The position numbers were made by a program, and so were the translations under genes. DNA of 64,000 nt from JAPOXR01 sp963664715 (GTDB lineage: Bacteria > Pseudomonadota > Alphaproteobacteria > Rhodobacterales > Rhodobacteraceae): the NCBI GenBank assembly GCA_963664715.2, contig CAXXUY010000001.1, positions 620,001-684,000 of the forward strand. Reading direction: 5' to 3'. Of the stretch, positions 25,623 to 33,575 are shown piece after piece. The notes beneath the pieces are model-generated. The model worked only from the letters and a program-made list of their open reading frames with translations, had not been told where the DNA came from and searched no databases. Position 1 is the stretch's first letter; each line of letters starts with the position of its first letter.

Positions 25623-26722
25623 CAGCCTGGCGCCTCCTCATGGGCTGCTGCAAGCCTGTCCCAGTCAAAGGTCACGCCGGTGCCGGGGTCTGATGGTGCA
25701 ACTGCCTTGTAGTCCTCCAATTTGAGTGGCCTGGTCGTGTACGAGTCAATCGGGAAAGAGTGGACTTCCAGCCATCCGGAATCTGGCCGGGCTGAAACCA
25801 GGCTGACATGCAACTCCTGCATCCCGTGGCTGCACGCGGGCATCCCGTATTCCTGTGCTAGTTCCGCCACCCGCAACCAGCCGGTTATCCCTCCGCAATT
25901 TGACGCATCGGGCTGGATGAACGACAGGCCCAAGCATTCAAATGCAAATTCAAACTCGTGAATGGTGTGCAGGTTTTCGCCCATCGCCAGGGGCATCCCG
26001 GTCTGTTCGGCAATCGTCGCATATCCACTGTAGTTGTCCGGTATCACGGGTTCCTCGAACCAGAGAAGATCATATGGCAGAAAAGCGCGGGCGGCGGCAA
26101 TGGCCTCCTCAACTTTCATCGAGAAGTTTGCGTCAACCATGAACGCGATATCGGGTCCGACCAGCCTGCGCACCGCTTCCACCCGCCGGATGTCTTCCGA
26201 GAGACTTGGCCGTCCTACCTTGATCTTGACCGCGTTCATCCCGCGGTCGAGGTGGCCTCGGACCGAGTCGAGAAGCTTCTGCAAGGGATAGTTGAGATCG
26301 ATACCGCCGGCGTAAGCGTTGCACCTGTCGCCTGCACCTCCGGCCATTCGCCAGAGAGGTTGTCTTGCCCTCTTGCACCTGATGTCCCAGAGAGCGATAT
26401 CGACCGCAGATATGGCAAAGGAGGCAATTCCGCCTCTTGCCACGTAGTGCATGTGCATTTGCATTTCATCGTAGAGTTGCTCCACATGCGTCGGATCCCT
26501 CCCATCCAGGATCGGAGCAAGGTCATGTGCGATCATGGAATGAACCGCACGACCGCCCCTGCCACCCGTGTAGCTGTAGCCGGTGCCCTCATAACCGTCG
26601 GAGGTGCAGATCGTTGCCGTAATCAATTTGAAGTGCGTGTGGTCGCCGTGGGTTGCATCTTCCATGACTTCCGGCAGCGGAACCCGAAAATAACGTGCTG
26701 TCGTCTTGCTGATTGTTGACAT
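25622..26722 (-). CDS. Enolase-superfamily dehydratase (mandelate racemase type)
   Basis: 366-residue member of the mandelate racemase/muconate lactonising group, mostly sugar-acid dehydratases. Metal and catalytic positions can be placed: KIKVGR (Lys), FMVDANFSM (Asp), WFEEPVIPDNY (Glu), LAMGENLHT (Glu), QPDASNCGG and a C-terminal ACSHGMQELHVSL with the general-base His. First gene of an operon with a zinc dehydrogenase and an SDR, and divergent from a GntR regulator. Dehydration of an aldonic or uronic acid to a 2-keto-3-deoxy acid is the likely reaction; fuconate and rhamnonate dehydratases are relatives. Confidence 0.9.
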   Translation of the reverse strand: MSTISKTTARYFRVPLPEVMEDATHGDHTHFKLITATICTSDGYEGTGYSYTGGRGGRAVHSMIAHDLAPILDGRDPTHVEQLYDEMQMHMHYVARGGIASFAISAVDIALWDIRCKRARQPLWRMAGGAGDRCNAYAGGIDLNYPLQKLLDSVRGHLDRGMNAVKIKVGRPSLSEDIRRVEAVRRLVGPDIAFMVDANFSMKVEEAIAAARAFLPYDLLWFEEPVIPDNYSGYATIAEQTGMPLAMGENLHTIHEFEFAFECLGLSFIQPDASNCGGITGWLRVAELAQEYGMPACSHGMQELHVSLVSARPDSGWLEVHSFPIDSYTTRPLKLEDYKAVAPSDPGTGVTFDWDRLAAAHEEAPG

Positions 26723-26770
26723 TTTTCCCGGTCGGACACACTCTTTTTGCTCAAGGCGCGCAAGTCAAGT

Positions 26771-26781
26771 CTTGCCGCAAG
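26771..26781 (+). promoter_or_regulatory. Candidate GntR operator
   Basis: An 11-bp perfect dyad, CTTGC-C-GCAAG, lies in the 122-bp region between the divergent dehydratase and GntR genes. FadR-type regulators usually bind short dyads in exactly this position. The motif is short and could be chance. Confidence 0.3.
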
Positions 26782-26844
26782 TGCAGCGGAACGTCGTGTA
26801 TGACCAAAATCATTTGCGCTCAAGGCGGCTGATCGGATCCGCTC

Positions 26845-27519
26845 ATGAAGGATGGCGTGAACATCGGGTCGCCGGACGGTACTGAGAATGCCGATGGCAG
26901 GGCCGCAGACGACGTTTTCCGGCGAATTGCCGACAGGACTCTCTCGGGAGAACCGGCCGACGGACAGCCCCCGCCGCCTGAACGGGCAATCATAGAGGCA
27001 TTCGGTGTCAGCCGGACAGTTGTCCGTGAGGCGGTACTGGCCCTTGCCAAACGCGGGCTTGTCAAGGCGCGGCCGAGCCACAGGCCTGTGGTGCGAAAGC
27101 CAAGCTGCGACACGGCTCTTGACACGAGAGTCGTGATGGAGGCTTCCCTGGTCCGGCAGGCTGCACTCGTTGCGCGCAAGGAGGATATTGCGGCGATGCA
27201 GGCGGCGATCATGACAAGTGAGGCGGCAATCGAGAGCAACGGGCTCTTCGACAGGACAGACTTGGAGTTTCACCCGACCGTTTACTGCATTCCGGGCAAC
27301 CCGGTGCAACCAGCCATTCATCGCGCTTGCACGGTGTGGCTGTCCTCGCACTGGTACAGAATACCGGGTGTGCCGTACCGAAGTCGAGCCGGCTTCGAAT
27401 TCCACAGCCGGATATTTGGAGAGATACTGATGCGTGACCCGGATACGGCCGAGAATAGGCTGAAACTGTACCTGGTATATGCCCGGGACCAGGTCCGCGA
27501 GACATTTGAAAATGCGTAG
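26845..27519 (+). CDS. GntR-family regulator, FadR (FCD) subgroup
   Basis: 224-residue regulator with a winged helix (PPPERAIIEAFGVSRTVVRE at about residues 49-68) and an all-helical FCD effector domain. FCD metal-ligand positions are partly visible: D and H in TDLEFHPTVY and a further His in FEFHSRIFGEIL. FadR-type members of this branch usually respond to sugar acids or other carboxylates. Divergent from the dehydratase-dehydrogenase-SDR operon, which it most likely controls. It starts near a weak ribosome site; internal starts are possible. Confidence 0.88.
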   Translation: MKDGVNIGSPDGTENADGRAADDVFRRIADRTLSGEPADGQPPPPERAIIEAFGVSRTVVREAVLALAKRGLVKARPSHRPVVRKPSCDTALDTRVVMEASLVRQAALVARKEDIAAMQAAIMTSEAAIESNGLFDRTDLEFHPTVYCIPGNPVQPAIHRACTVWLSSHWYRIPGVPYRSRAGFEFHSRIFGEILMRDPDTAENRLKLYLVYARDQVRETFENA

Positions 27520-27609
27520 CGCACCGCGTGTCTCATGCGGCAGTGTGGAACCTGCAATTGCGGTTGGACGGGCTGATCCGATTACGACCATTGCGCGTCG
27601 GTTTCCGGA

Positions 27610-28668
27610 ATGCAACTGACCGAACGGACCGGGCTTGCAATCCTGAGGCAGTTTGAGCCCGAACTTGCGCACCGTCTGTCATTGCTTGCATTGAAGGCGG
27701 GACTGGCGCCTGCCGGCCGCGCACGGAAGTCGCCGCGGCTGTCCGTCAGCCTTGCCGGGATGGAATTGTCCAATCCACTCGGACTGGCAGCAGGCTACGA
27801 CAAGAATGGAGAGGCGATTCGCCCGCTCTTGAAAGCGGGGTTCGGATTCATCGAAATTGGTGCGGTGACACCGAGGCCGCAATACGGCAATCCGCGCCCT
27901 CGATTGTTCCGGCTGGATGATGAAGAGGCAGTCATCAATCGGCTGGGATTCAACAGTCAAGGAGCAGCCGCAGTCGCCAGGAGGCTGATGCGAAGGGAAC
28001 CTCAAGGTGTCGTCGGCATCAACATCGGGCCCAATCGGGACAGCCAGGACCGAACCGGCGACTATGTGAGCGTTCTGGAGGCTTGTGGCAGATTTGTGGA
28101 CTTCGCGACCATAAACGTGTCTTCACCGAATACCCGGGGATTGCGCGATTATCAGGCCGCAGATGTACTCGAGAGGATTCTGGAAGACGTTCTGGAGCAG
28201 CGAGCCCGGCTGGATGACGGACCACGCATCTTTCTGAAGGTTGCCCCTGACATATCGGAGAGGGAAGTTGAGAGCATCGCCGCGGTGGCACTGGCAGGGC
28301 GAGTGGACGGAATCATTGCCACGAATACGACCCTGGGCCGCAGAGGTGTAACATCTTCGCTCGCAAGCGAAACCGGAGGCCTGTCGGGCAGACCGCTCTT
28401 TGACAGGTCCACGCTTGTCCTGAGACAGTTCCACCGGGCGACGGGTGGACAGGTTCCACTGGTGGGCGTCGGCGGAATTTCCTCGGGAAGGGATGCCTAC
28501 ATCAAGATCCGCGCCGGAGCCACCGCACTTCAAATCTACACGGGGCTCGTGTTTCACGGATTGTCAGCGGTCGCGGTGATCCTTGACGAACTGGACAAGT
28601 TGCTGAAACAGGACGGATTCAATTCGGTGGCTGAGGCCACAGGCGCAGATTCGGATGCCGGCGTTTGA
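27610..28668 (+). CDS. pyrD: Dihydroorotate dehydrogenase (quinone), class 2
   Basis: 352-residue membrane-associated flavoenzyme; oxidises dihydroorotate to orotate in pyrimidine synthesis and passes electrons to quinone. Class 2 features: the helical N-terminal extension (LRQFEPELAHRLSLLALKAG), NRLGFNSQG, NIGPNRDSQDRTGDY and the catalytic-serine region INVSSPNTRGLRDYQ. The C-terminus has ATNTTLGRRG and GVGGISSGRDAY. Full length and intact. Convergent with the MATE gene, 20 nt away. Confidence 0.96.
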   Translation: MQLTERTGLAILRQFEPELAHRLSLLALKAGLAPAGRARKSPRLSVSLAGMELSNPLGLAAGYDKNGEAIRPLLKAGFGFIEIGAVTPRPQYGNPRPRLFRLDDEEAVINRLGFNSQGAAAVARRLMRREPQGVVGINIGPNRDSQDRTGDYVSVLEACGRFVDFATINVSSPNTRGLRDYQAADVLERILEDVLEQRARLDDGPRIFLKVAPDISEREVESIAAVALAGRVDGIIATNTTLGRRGVTSSLASETGGLSGRPLFDRSTLVLRQFHRATGGQVPLVGVGGISSGRDAYIKIRAGATALQIYTGLVFHGLSAVAVILDELDKLLKQDGFNSVAEATGADSDAGV

Positions 28669-28688
28669 CCGTGTCAATCCGACCGGCT

Positions 28689-30008
28689 TCAGCCAGCACC
28701 GGCCTCGAGGGCGGGGTAACGAAGTCCAAGCGTCACAGCTCTGACGACAAAGAAGACGAGGAGTGCAGCCCAAAGCCCGTGACTTGCCAGCGCCGGAATG
28801 AAAACCAGCAATGACAGACCGTACGCTGCCACTGAAATCGCCATGCCGTTCCGCATGTCCCGGGTTCTCATGGCTCCGACGAATATGCCGTCCAGCATCC
28901 AGGAAGGTGCGCCAATCACCGGAAGGGCAATGATCCAGGCGAGATAGTTCCTGGCTTCGGCCCGTACACCTGGTGCGGTCGTCATCACGTCGATCAGCAA
29001 AGGACCGAACAACGCGAATCCTGCCGCGAGAAACATGACGGCGACACCGGCCCAAAGGCTCGAAATCACGACTGATCGCCTGAGTTCACCGCGTGTGCGC
29101 GCACCGACGGAAAGCCCGACAAGGGCTTCGGCCGAAAACGCGAAACCATCCAGCGCATATGCCGTGACATGCAGGAACTGGATCAGGATCTGGTTGGCGG
29201 CCAGGGTTGTGTCTCCAAAGTCGGCCGCAAGGAACAGGAACGATACGAATGCACATTCAACCAGGAAGTTCCGGACCAGAATATCGAAGTTGACCACGGC
29301 CATCCGCCGGAGTTCGGGGGCGGCAAATACACGCTGCCTGTCGCGCCACCCGTCGGTCAGAAATGCGCTGCGGCAAAGCCAGAGTCCCAACAGGAGCCCG
29401 CTGAATTCGGCGATCAGCGTCGCCGAGGCCACGCCTCTGACTCCGAAATCGAGCCAAAGGACAAAAATGAGATCAAGGACGATGTTGATGCCGTTCATGA
29501 CCAGTTGGAGAATCAGGACAGACTTTGTTCGCTCGAGGGCAATCAGCCATCCTATGATTCCGAACAGGCAGATTGCCGCAGGTGCCGAAAAGATCCTGAT
29601 ACGGATATACTCGGACGCCAGCGCCTCGACTTCGGCTGAGCCAGGCGCAATCAGGAAGGAAGCCTTCAAGATCGGAAACTGGAGGCAGATCAGCAGGAAC
29701 CCTGCCGCGAGGCCGATGGCAAGGCTTCGGCTCAAGAGTATCGCGACTTCGATCCCGTCCCTCTTTCCGCGGGCCTGCGCGGTAAGACCGGATGTGCTCA
29801 GCCTCAGGAATCCGAAGAACCAGTAAAGGGTTGTGACGATGATTGCCCCGATCCCGACCGCCCCGATCGGCACGGCTTCGCCGAGTTGTCCAACAACTCC
29901 GGTATCCACTGCTCCGAGAATCGGCACTGTAGCGTTCGACAGGACAATGGGAATTGCGATCCTGAGGATTCGCCGGTGGGTGATGCGGGCGGCCGGAGAT
30001 TCAGTCAT
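28689..30008 (-). CDS. MATE-family efflux transporter (DinF-like)
   Basis: 439-residue inner-membrane protein with about 12 hydrophobic segments in two related halves, typical of MATE multidrug/sodium or proton antiporters. The N-terminal half has IAIPIVLSNATVPILGAVDT, as in DinF-type members; the C-terminal half has the matching GAPSWMLDGIFVGAMRTRDM. Substrate cannot be read from sequence. Convergent with pyrD and divergent from the metal-exporter gene. Confidence 0.9.
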   Translation of the reverse strand: MTESPAARITHRRILRIAIPIVLSNATVPILGAVDTGVVGQLGEAVPIGAVGIGAIIVTTLYWFFGFLRLSTSGLTAQARGKRDGIEVAILLSRSLAIGLAAGFLLICLQFPILKASFLIAPGSAEVEALASEYIRIRIFSAPAAICLFGIIGWLIALERTKSVLILQLVMNGINIVLDLIFVLWLDFGVRGVASATLIAEFSGLLLGLWLCRSAFLTDGWRDRQRVFAAPELRRMAVVNFDILVRNFLVECAFVSFLFLAADFGDTTLAANQILIQFLHVTAYALDGFAFSAEALVGLSVGARTRGELRRSVVISSLWAGVAVMFLAAGFALFGPLLIDVMTTAPGVRAEARNYLAWIIALPVIGAPSWMLDGIFVGAMRTRDMRNGMAISVAAYGLSLLVFIPALASHGLWAALLVFFVVRAVTLGLRYPALEAGAG

Positions 30009-30309
30009 GCCGGATTGAAGCAGCCTTTGTCATGGCGGTGGAGGAAACCGGGCGGTGTCGGTTCGGCTGGTTCCGGTCCTTTACCGCCAATGGCAAATGA
30101 ACGCCATGCAGTGGCCGATGTTCGCGGGACCAGTCTCAGGCAAACCCGGCTGCAGTGAAACTCGGATCCACCCGGTCGTACTCACCTCCGATGCACAACG
30201 GCCTTTTTGCCCATCCGCCAGGCAAGATCGTAATGACACTTGTAATCAGTTTCACAAGCAGTAGATTGTATCAGTTGATAATGATTCGCAATCGCAGTTA
30301 GGAGAGGCC
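30009..30309. other. Divergent intergenic region with Fur-like box
   Basis: About 300 bases between the MATE gene and the metal-exporter gene. The right end holds the Fur-like box (30277-30295) and the ribosome site AGGAGAGG before the exporter ATG. Nothing else recognisable was seen. Confidence 0.45.
30277..30295 (+). promoter_or_regulatory. Fur/Mur-like box
   Basis: The 19-mer starting GATAATGAT matches the classical Fur box at 13 of 19 positions, the first nine in a row. It ends 14 nt before the exporter ATG, so it would overlap the promoter or leader. In alphaproteobacteria such a box may serve Fur or the manganese regulator Mur; which one cannot be decided here. Confidence 0.5.
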
Positions 30310-31461
30310 ATGGCGTCGGGCGTGTCATCGGTATTGGTGCCCAGGCAGAGTACGGGACGGCGCTGGTTAGGACCGGTCCGGCCTCGGCGGGCATTCCTGT
30401 CCGCATTGCTGCTCGTGGCAATGGTTGCCCCAGGGCAACTCGGTATGGTCAGCCGCCAGCTGGTCGTCGATGCCTATCTGCAGGTCAGCGTCTTTGTGGC
30501 CGCGACTCTTCTTTTTTTCTACGGCGCGGAGAAACTCTTCCGGTTCGATATAAGGTCGGCCCTGCGGCGGTCAGGAGTCTTCGCTGTACCGATGGCCGCC
30601 GGGTTGGGTGCCACGCCGGGATGTGGTGGCGCAGTGGTGGTGGTCGCTGCATTTTCCTCTGGCCATGTCAGCTTCGGTTCGGTTGTGGCGGCGCTGACAG
30701 CGACCATGGGCGATGCGGCATTCCTGTTGATTGCGACCCGCCCTGATGCAGCCCTGGTCGTTCTGCCGCTCTCCTTTGCAGTCGGCGTTTTCTCGGGATG
30801 GCTGATCGATTCGTGGTTACCGAGGATCGGGGGGATCACGGCTCGAAACAGGCACAGCTACGCCGCGCCGATCGGCGAGACCAGAATAAGGGACTATGCC
30901 TATCTGGCGCTCGGAATTCCGGGAGTTGTCATCGGGATATTTGCGCTCATGCAGATCGAGCCCACCGGCGGTTTCAGTGACCTGCCATTGGCAATTGCAC
31001 TGGCAGCCACTGTGCTGAGTCTGTTTGTCTGGTCGACATCGACCTTCGCGGCGATGAGCAGTCCCCAGGACAGTCCGGTATCGAGGATGACTGAGGAAAC
31101 AAGTTTTATCTCGGTGTGGGTTATCGGGGCATTTCTCCTCTATGAATACCTCGTGGTCTTCGGCGGCCTAAACCTGGGGTCGTTTTTCGGAACGATAGCA
31201 CCCTTCGTCCCTCTGGTTGGTGTCCTCATCGGATTCATTCCAGGCTGCGGACCGCAGATCCTTGTGGTGTCGCTGTACATCACCGGTGCCATCCCGTTCG
31301 CAGCGGTGATCGGCAACGCGATTTCAAACGATGGTGACGCGCTGTTTCCGGCAATAGCAGTCGATGCCAGGGCAGCAGTGCTTGCGACGCTGGTTTCCGC
31401 GATTCCTGCGCTCCTCGTGGCCTACGGATTCTATTTCCTGGCTCCGGGTTTCATGAACTGA
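30310..31461 (+). CDS. Putative 10-TM heavy-metal exporter (ArsP_2 type)
   Basis: 383-residue membrane protein with about ten hydrophobic segments, recalling the putative 10-TM heavy-metal exporter family (PF11449). Two halves each carry a repeated motif with a cysteine: GATPGCGGAVVVVAAFSSGH in the first and FIPGCGPQILVVSL in the second, an inverted-repeat layout with conserved GCG. Start with a good ribosome site (AGGAGAGG). A Fur/Mur-like box lies directly upstream, so iron or manganese control is likely. The metal is unknown; manganese or iron fits the regulator type. Confidence 0.8.
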   Translation: MASGVSSVLVPRQSTGRRWLGPVRPRRAFLSALLLVAMVAPGQLGMVSRQLVVDAYLQVSVFVAATLLFFYGAEKLFRFDIRSALRRSGVFAVPMAAGLGATPGCGGAVVVVAAFSSGHVSFGSVVAALTATMGDAAFLLIATRPDAALVVLPLSFAVGVFSGWLIDSWLPRIGGITARNRHSYAAPIGETRIRDYAYLALGIPGVVIGIFALMQIEPTGGFSDLPLAIALAATVLSLFVWSTSTFAAMSSPQDSPVSRMTEETSFISVWVIGAFLLYEYLVVFGGLNLGSFFGTIAPFVPLVGVLIGFIPGCGPQILVVSLYITGAIPFAAVIGNAISNDGDALFPAIAVDARAAVLATLVSAIPALLVAYGFYFLAPGFMN

Positions 31462-31716
31462 CAACCGCAACCCGGCTGGAGTCCGGTTCCGGGCTCCGGC
31501 AACTTCCAGCCTGCCAGCGTGCAATGCCGGATTCACCACGATCGGGCAGTACCCCAGTTTTGGCAATCGGACACTGCCCGGCACGACAGTCCCGGGATGA
31601 ATTCAGGTGACAGTACGGTAAATCAGGTCATTCATTGTCGGCCGGGATAGTGGTATTGCGGCCAATGCCGGGCAACTGGCGAGGCGAGATCCGGGTCAAT
31701 GACGGGACGGCAAGGC

Positions 31717-32355
31717 ATGACGATTAATCTCTATTGTTTCGGTGAAAGCGGCAACGCCTACAAGGCTGCCTTACCGATGGAACTCTCGGGAATGGACTGG
31801 CAGCCGGTTTTCGTGGACTTCTTCAATGGCGAGGCCCGGAGCGCCGAGTTCCGCCGTCTCAATCCCATGGGCGAGGTTCCGGTCATGGTTGACGGAGACC
31901 TGGTCCTGAGCCAGTCCGGTGCGATCCAGCACTATATCGTCGAGAGGACCGGCCGGTTCGGCGGCAGATCGGACAGTGACAGGCTGGAGATCCTGCGCTG
32001 GGTACTCTGGGATAACCACAAGAATTCGTCCTACAGTGGATCTTGCCGATTCCTCACGAATTTCCTTCCGGAAGCAAAACGGCCACAGGAGGTCATCAAA
32101 TGGATGCAGGGTCGGATCATGGGAGCATGGAACACGCTTGAAACGGTGCTTTCCGGCCGTGACTGGCTTGTCGGAGATGAAGTTTCGATCGCCGATTTCG
32201 CCTGTTGCGGGTATCTCTACTACCCGGAACCATTCGGATTTGACCGCGAGGAATGGCCGGCAATAGACCGTTGGCTGAACCGCATTTCAGAACTGGAAGG
32301 CTGGAAGCATCCATATGACCTGATGCCGGGCCGGCCATCTGACAGGGAGGGCTGA
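31717..32355 (+). CDS. Glutathione S-transferase family protein
   Basis: About 212 residues with a thioredoxin-like N-terminal domain and a helical C-terminal domain. The glutathione-binding region reads NPMGEVPVMVDGDLVLSQSG, with the cis-proline and the SQSG (ES/QS) pair. The N-terminus INLYCFGESGNAYKAALPM contains a Ser/Cys candidate. I prefer the ATG at 31717; the one at 31699 adds six residues. It lies directly upstream of the thiolase gene and is probably in the same transcript, perhaps for isomerising or detoxifying an intermediate. Confidence 0.88.
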   Translation: MTINLYCFGESGNAYKAALPMELSGMDWQPVFVDFFNGEARSAEFRRLNPMGEVPVMVDGDLVLSQSGAIQHYIVERTGRFGGRSDSDRLEILRWVLWDNHKNSSYSGSCRFLTNFLPEAKRPQEVIKWMQGRIMGAWNTLETVLSGRDWLVGDEVSIADFACCGYLYYPEPFGFDREEWPAIDRWLNRISELEGWKHPYDLMPGRPSDREG

Positions 32356-32358
32356 CAA

Positions 32359-33573
32359 ATGTCAGGGGCATACATCTACGATGCAGTCCGGTCACCCAGA
32401 GGACGCAGGAAGGGTGCCTTGAGCGAGGTGACAGCCGTACGCCTGTCGGCATTCATCATCGACGCTGTTGCAGAACGAAACGGTATCGAGGACGGATTGA
32501 TCGAGGATGTCATCTGGGGAAACGTTACCCAGGTCGGCGAGCAGGGCGGTTGCCTGGCAAGGGCAGCAGTGCTGCGATCAGGGCTTTGCGACGAGGTGCC
32601 CGGAGTGTCGGTCAACCGGTTCTGCGCCAGCGGTCTCGAGGCGGTCAATCTGGCAGCAAACCAGATTCGCGCCGGTGATGGCGAGGCGTATATCGCCGGG
32701 GGAGTGGAAATGATGAGCCGTGTGCCCATGGGGTCGGACGGCGCGCCATATGCGGTGGATCCGCAATTGGCAACGACGGCGAACTTTGTCCCCCAGGGCA
32801 TCTCGGCCGACATCATTGCAACCGAATACGGATTCACGAGGGAGGAATGCGACCGTTATGCCGTCGAATCACAGCGACGCGCCGCCCGCGCCTGGAAGGA
32901 AGAGCGCTTTTCGGGTTCGGTGGTACCGGTCAAGGACAACATCGGCATTCCCGTCCTGGAGATGGATGAACACCTGCGGCCCGAGACCGACATGGCGGCG
33001 CTGGCGGGCCTGGATCCTTCGTTCAGGACAATCGGTGAAAGCATGCCAGGTTTCGACCAGATCGCAATCATGAAGTTTCCGCATCTCGAGAAGATCGAAC
33101 ATGTTCATCATCCCGGCAATTCTTCGGGAATCGTGGATGGAGCGGCAGCCGTCCTGCTGGGGTCCGATTCGTTCGGCCGCGTCATCGGCAAGGAACCCAG
33201 GGCGCGCATCAGGTCATGCGCCAGGGTCGGCACGGATCCCACGATCATGCTCACCGGCCCGGTGCCGGCGGCCCGAATGGCTCTCGAGAGGGCAGGGATG
33301 ACAGTTGATGACATTGATCTCTTCGAGGTCAATGAAGCGTTTTCGGCAATCCCGCTCCTCTTTCTGCAATCGTTCGAACTGGACCCGGAAAGGGTCAACG
33401 TCAATGGCGGGGCGATTGCCATGGGCCATCCGCTTGGAGCCACAGGCGCCATGATTTTCGGGACCGCGCTCGATGAACTGGAACGGAGAGACCGCGAAAC
33501 GGCGCTGGTGACCCTCTGCGTAGGAGGTGGCATGGGAGTTGCCACTGTCATTGAACGCGTGTCGGGGAACTAG
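32359..33573 (+). CDS. Thiolase (acetyl-CoA acyltransferase)
   Basis: 404-residue thiolase that cleaves 3-ketoacyl-CoA to acetyl-CoA and a shortened acyl-CoA. Catalytic residues are present: Cys in VNRFCASGLEAV, His in GGAIAMGHPLGATGA and the second Cys in TLCVGGGMGVATV. Start after GGGAGG. Three nucleotides separate it from the FadJ-type gene, a layout like fadA/fadB of beta-oxidation. It belongs to the degradative thiolase I type by its partner gene. Confidence 0.94.
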   Translation: MSGAYIYDAVRSPRGRRKGALSEVTAVRLSAFIIDAVAERNGIEDGLIEDVIWGNVTQVGEQGGCLARAAVLRSGLCDEVPGVSVNRFCASGLEAVNLAANQIRAGDGEAYIAGGVEMMSRVPMGSDGAPYAVDPQLATTANFVPQGISADIIATEYGFTREECDRYAVESQRRAARAWKEERFSGSVVPVKDNIGIPVLEMDEHLRPETDMAALAGLDPSFRTIGESMPGFDQIAIMKFPHLEKIEHVHHPGNSSGIVDGAAAVLLGSDSFGRVIGKEPRARIRSCARVGTDPTIMLTGPVPAARMALERAGMTVDDIDLFEVNEAFSAIPLLFLQSFELDPERVNVNGGAIAMGHPLGATGAMIFGTALDELERRDRETALVTLCVGGGMGVATVIERVSGN

Positions 33574-33575
33574 CC

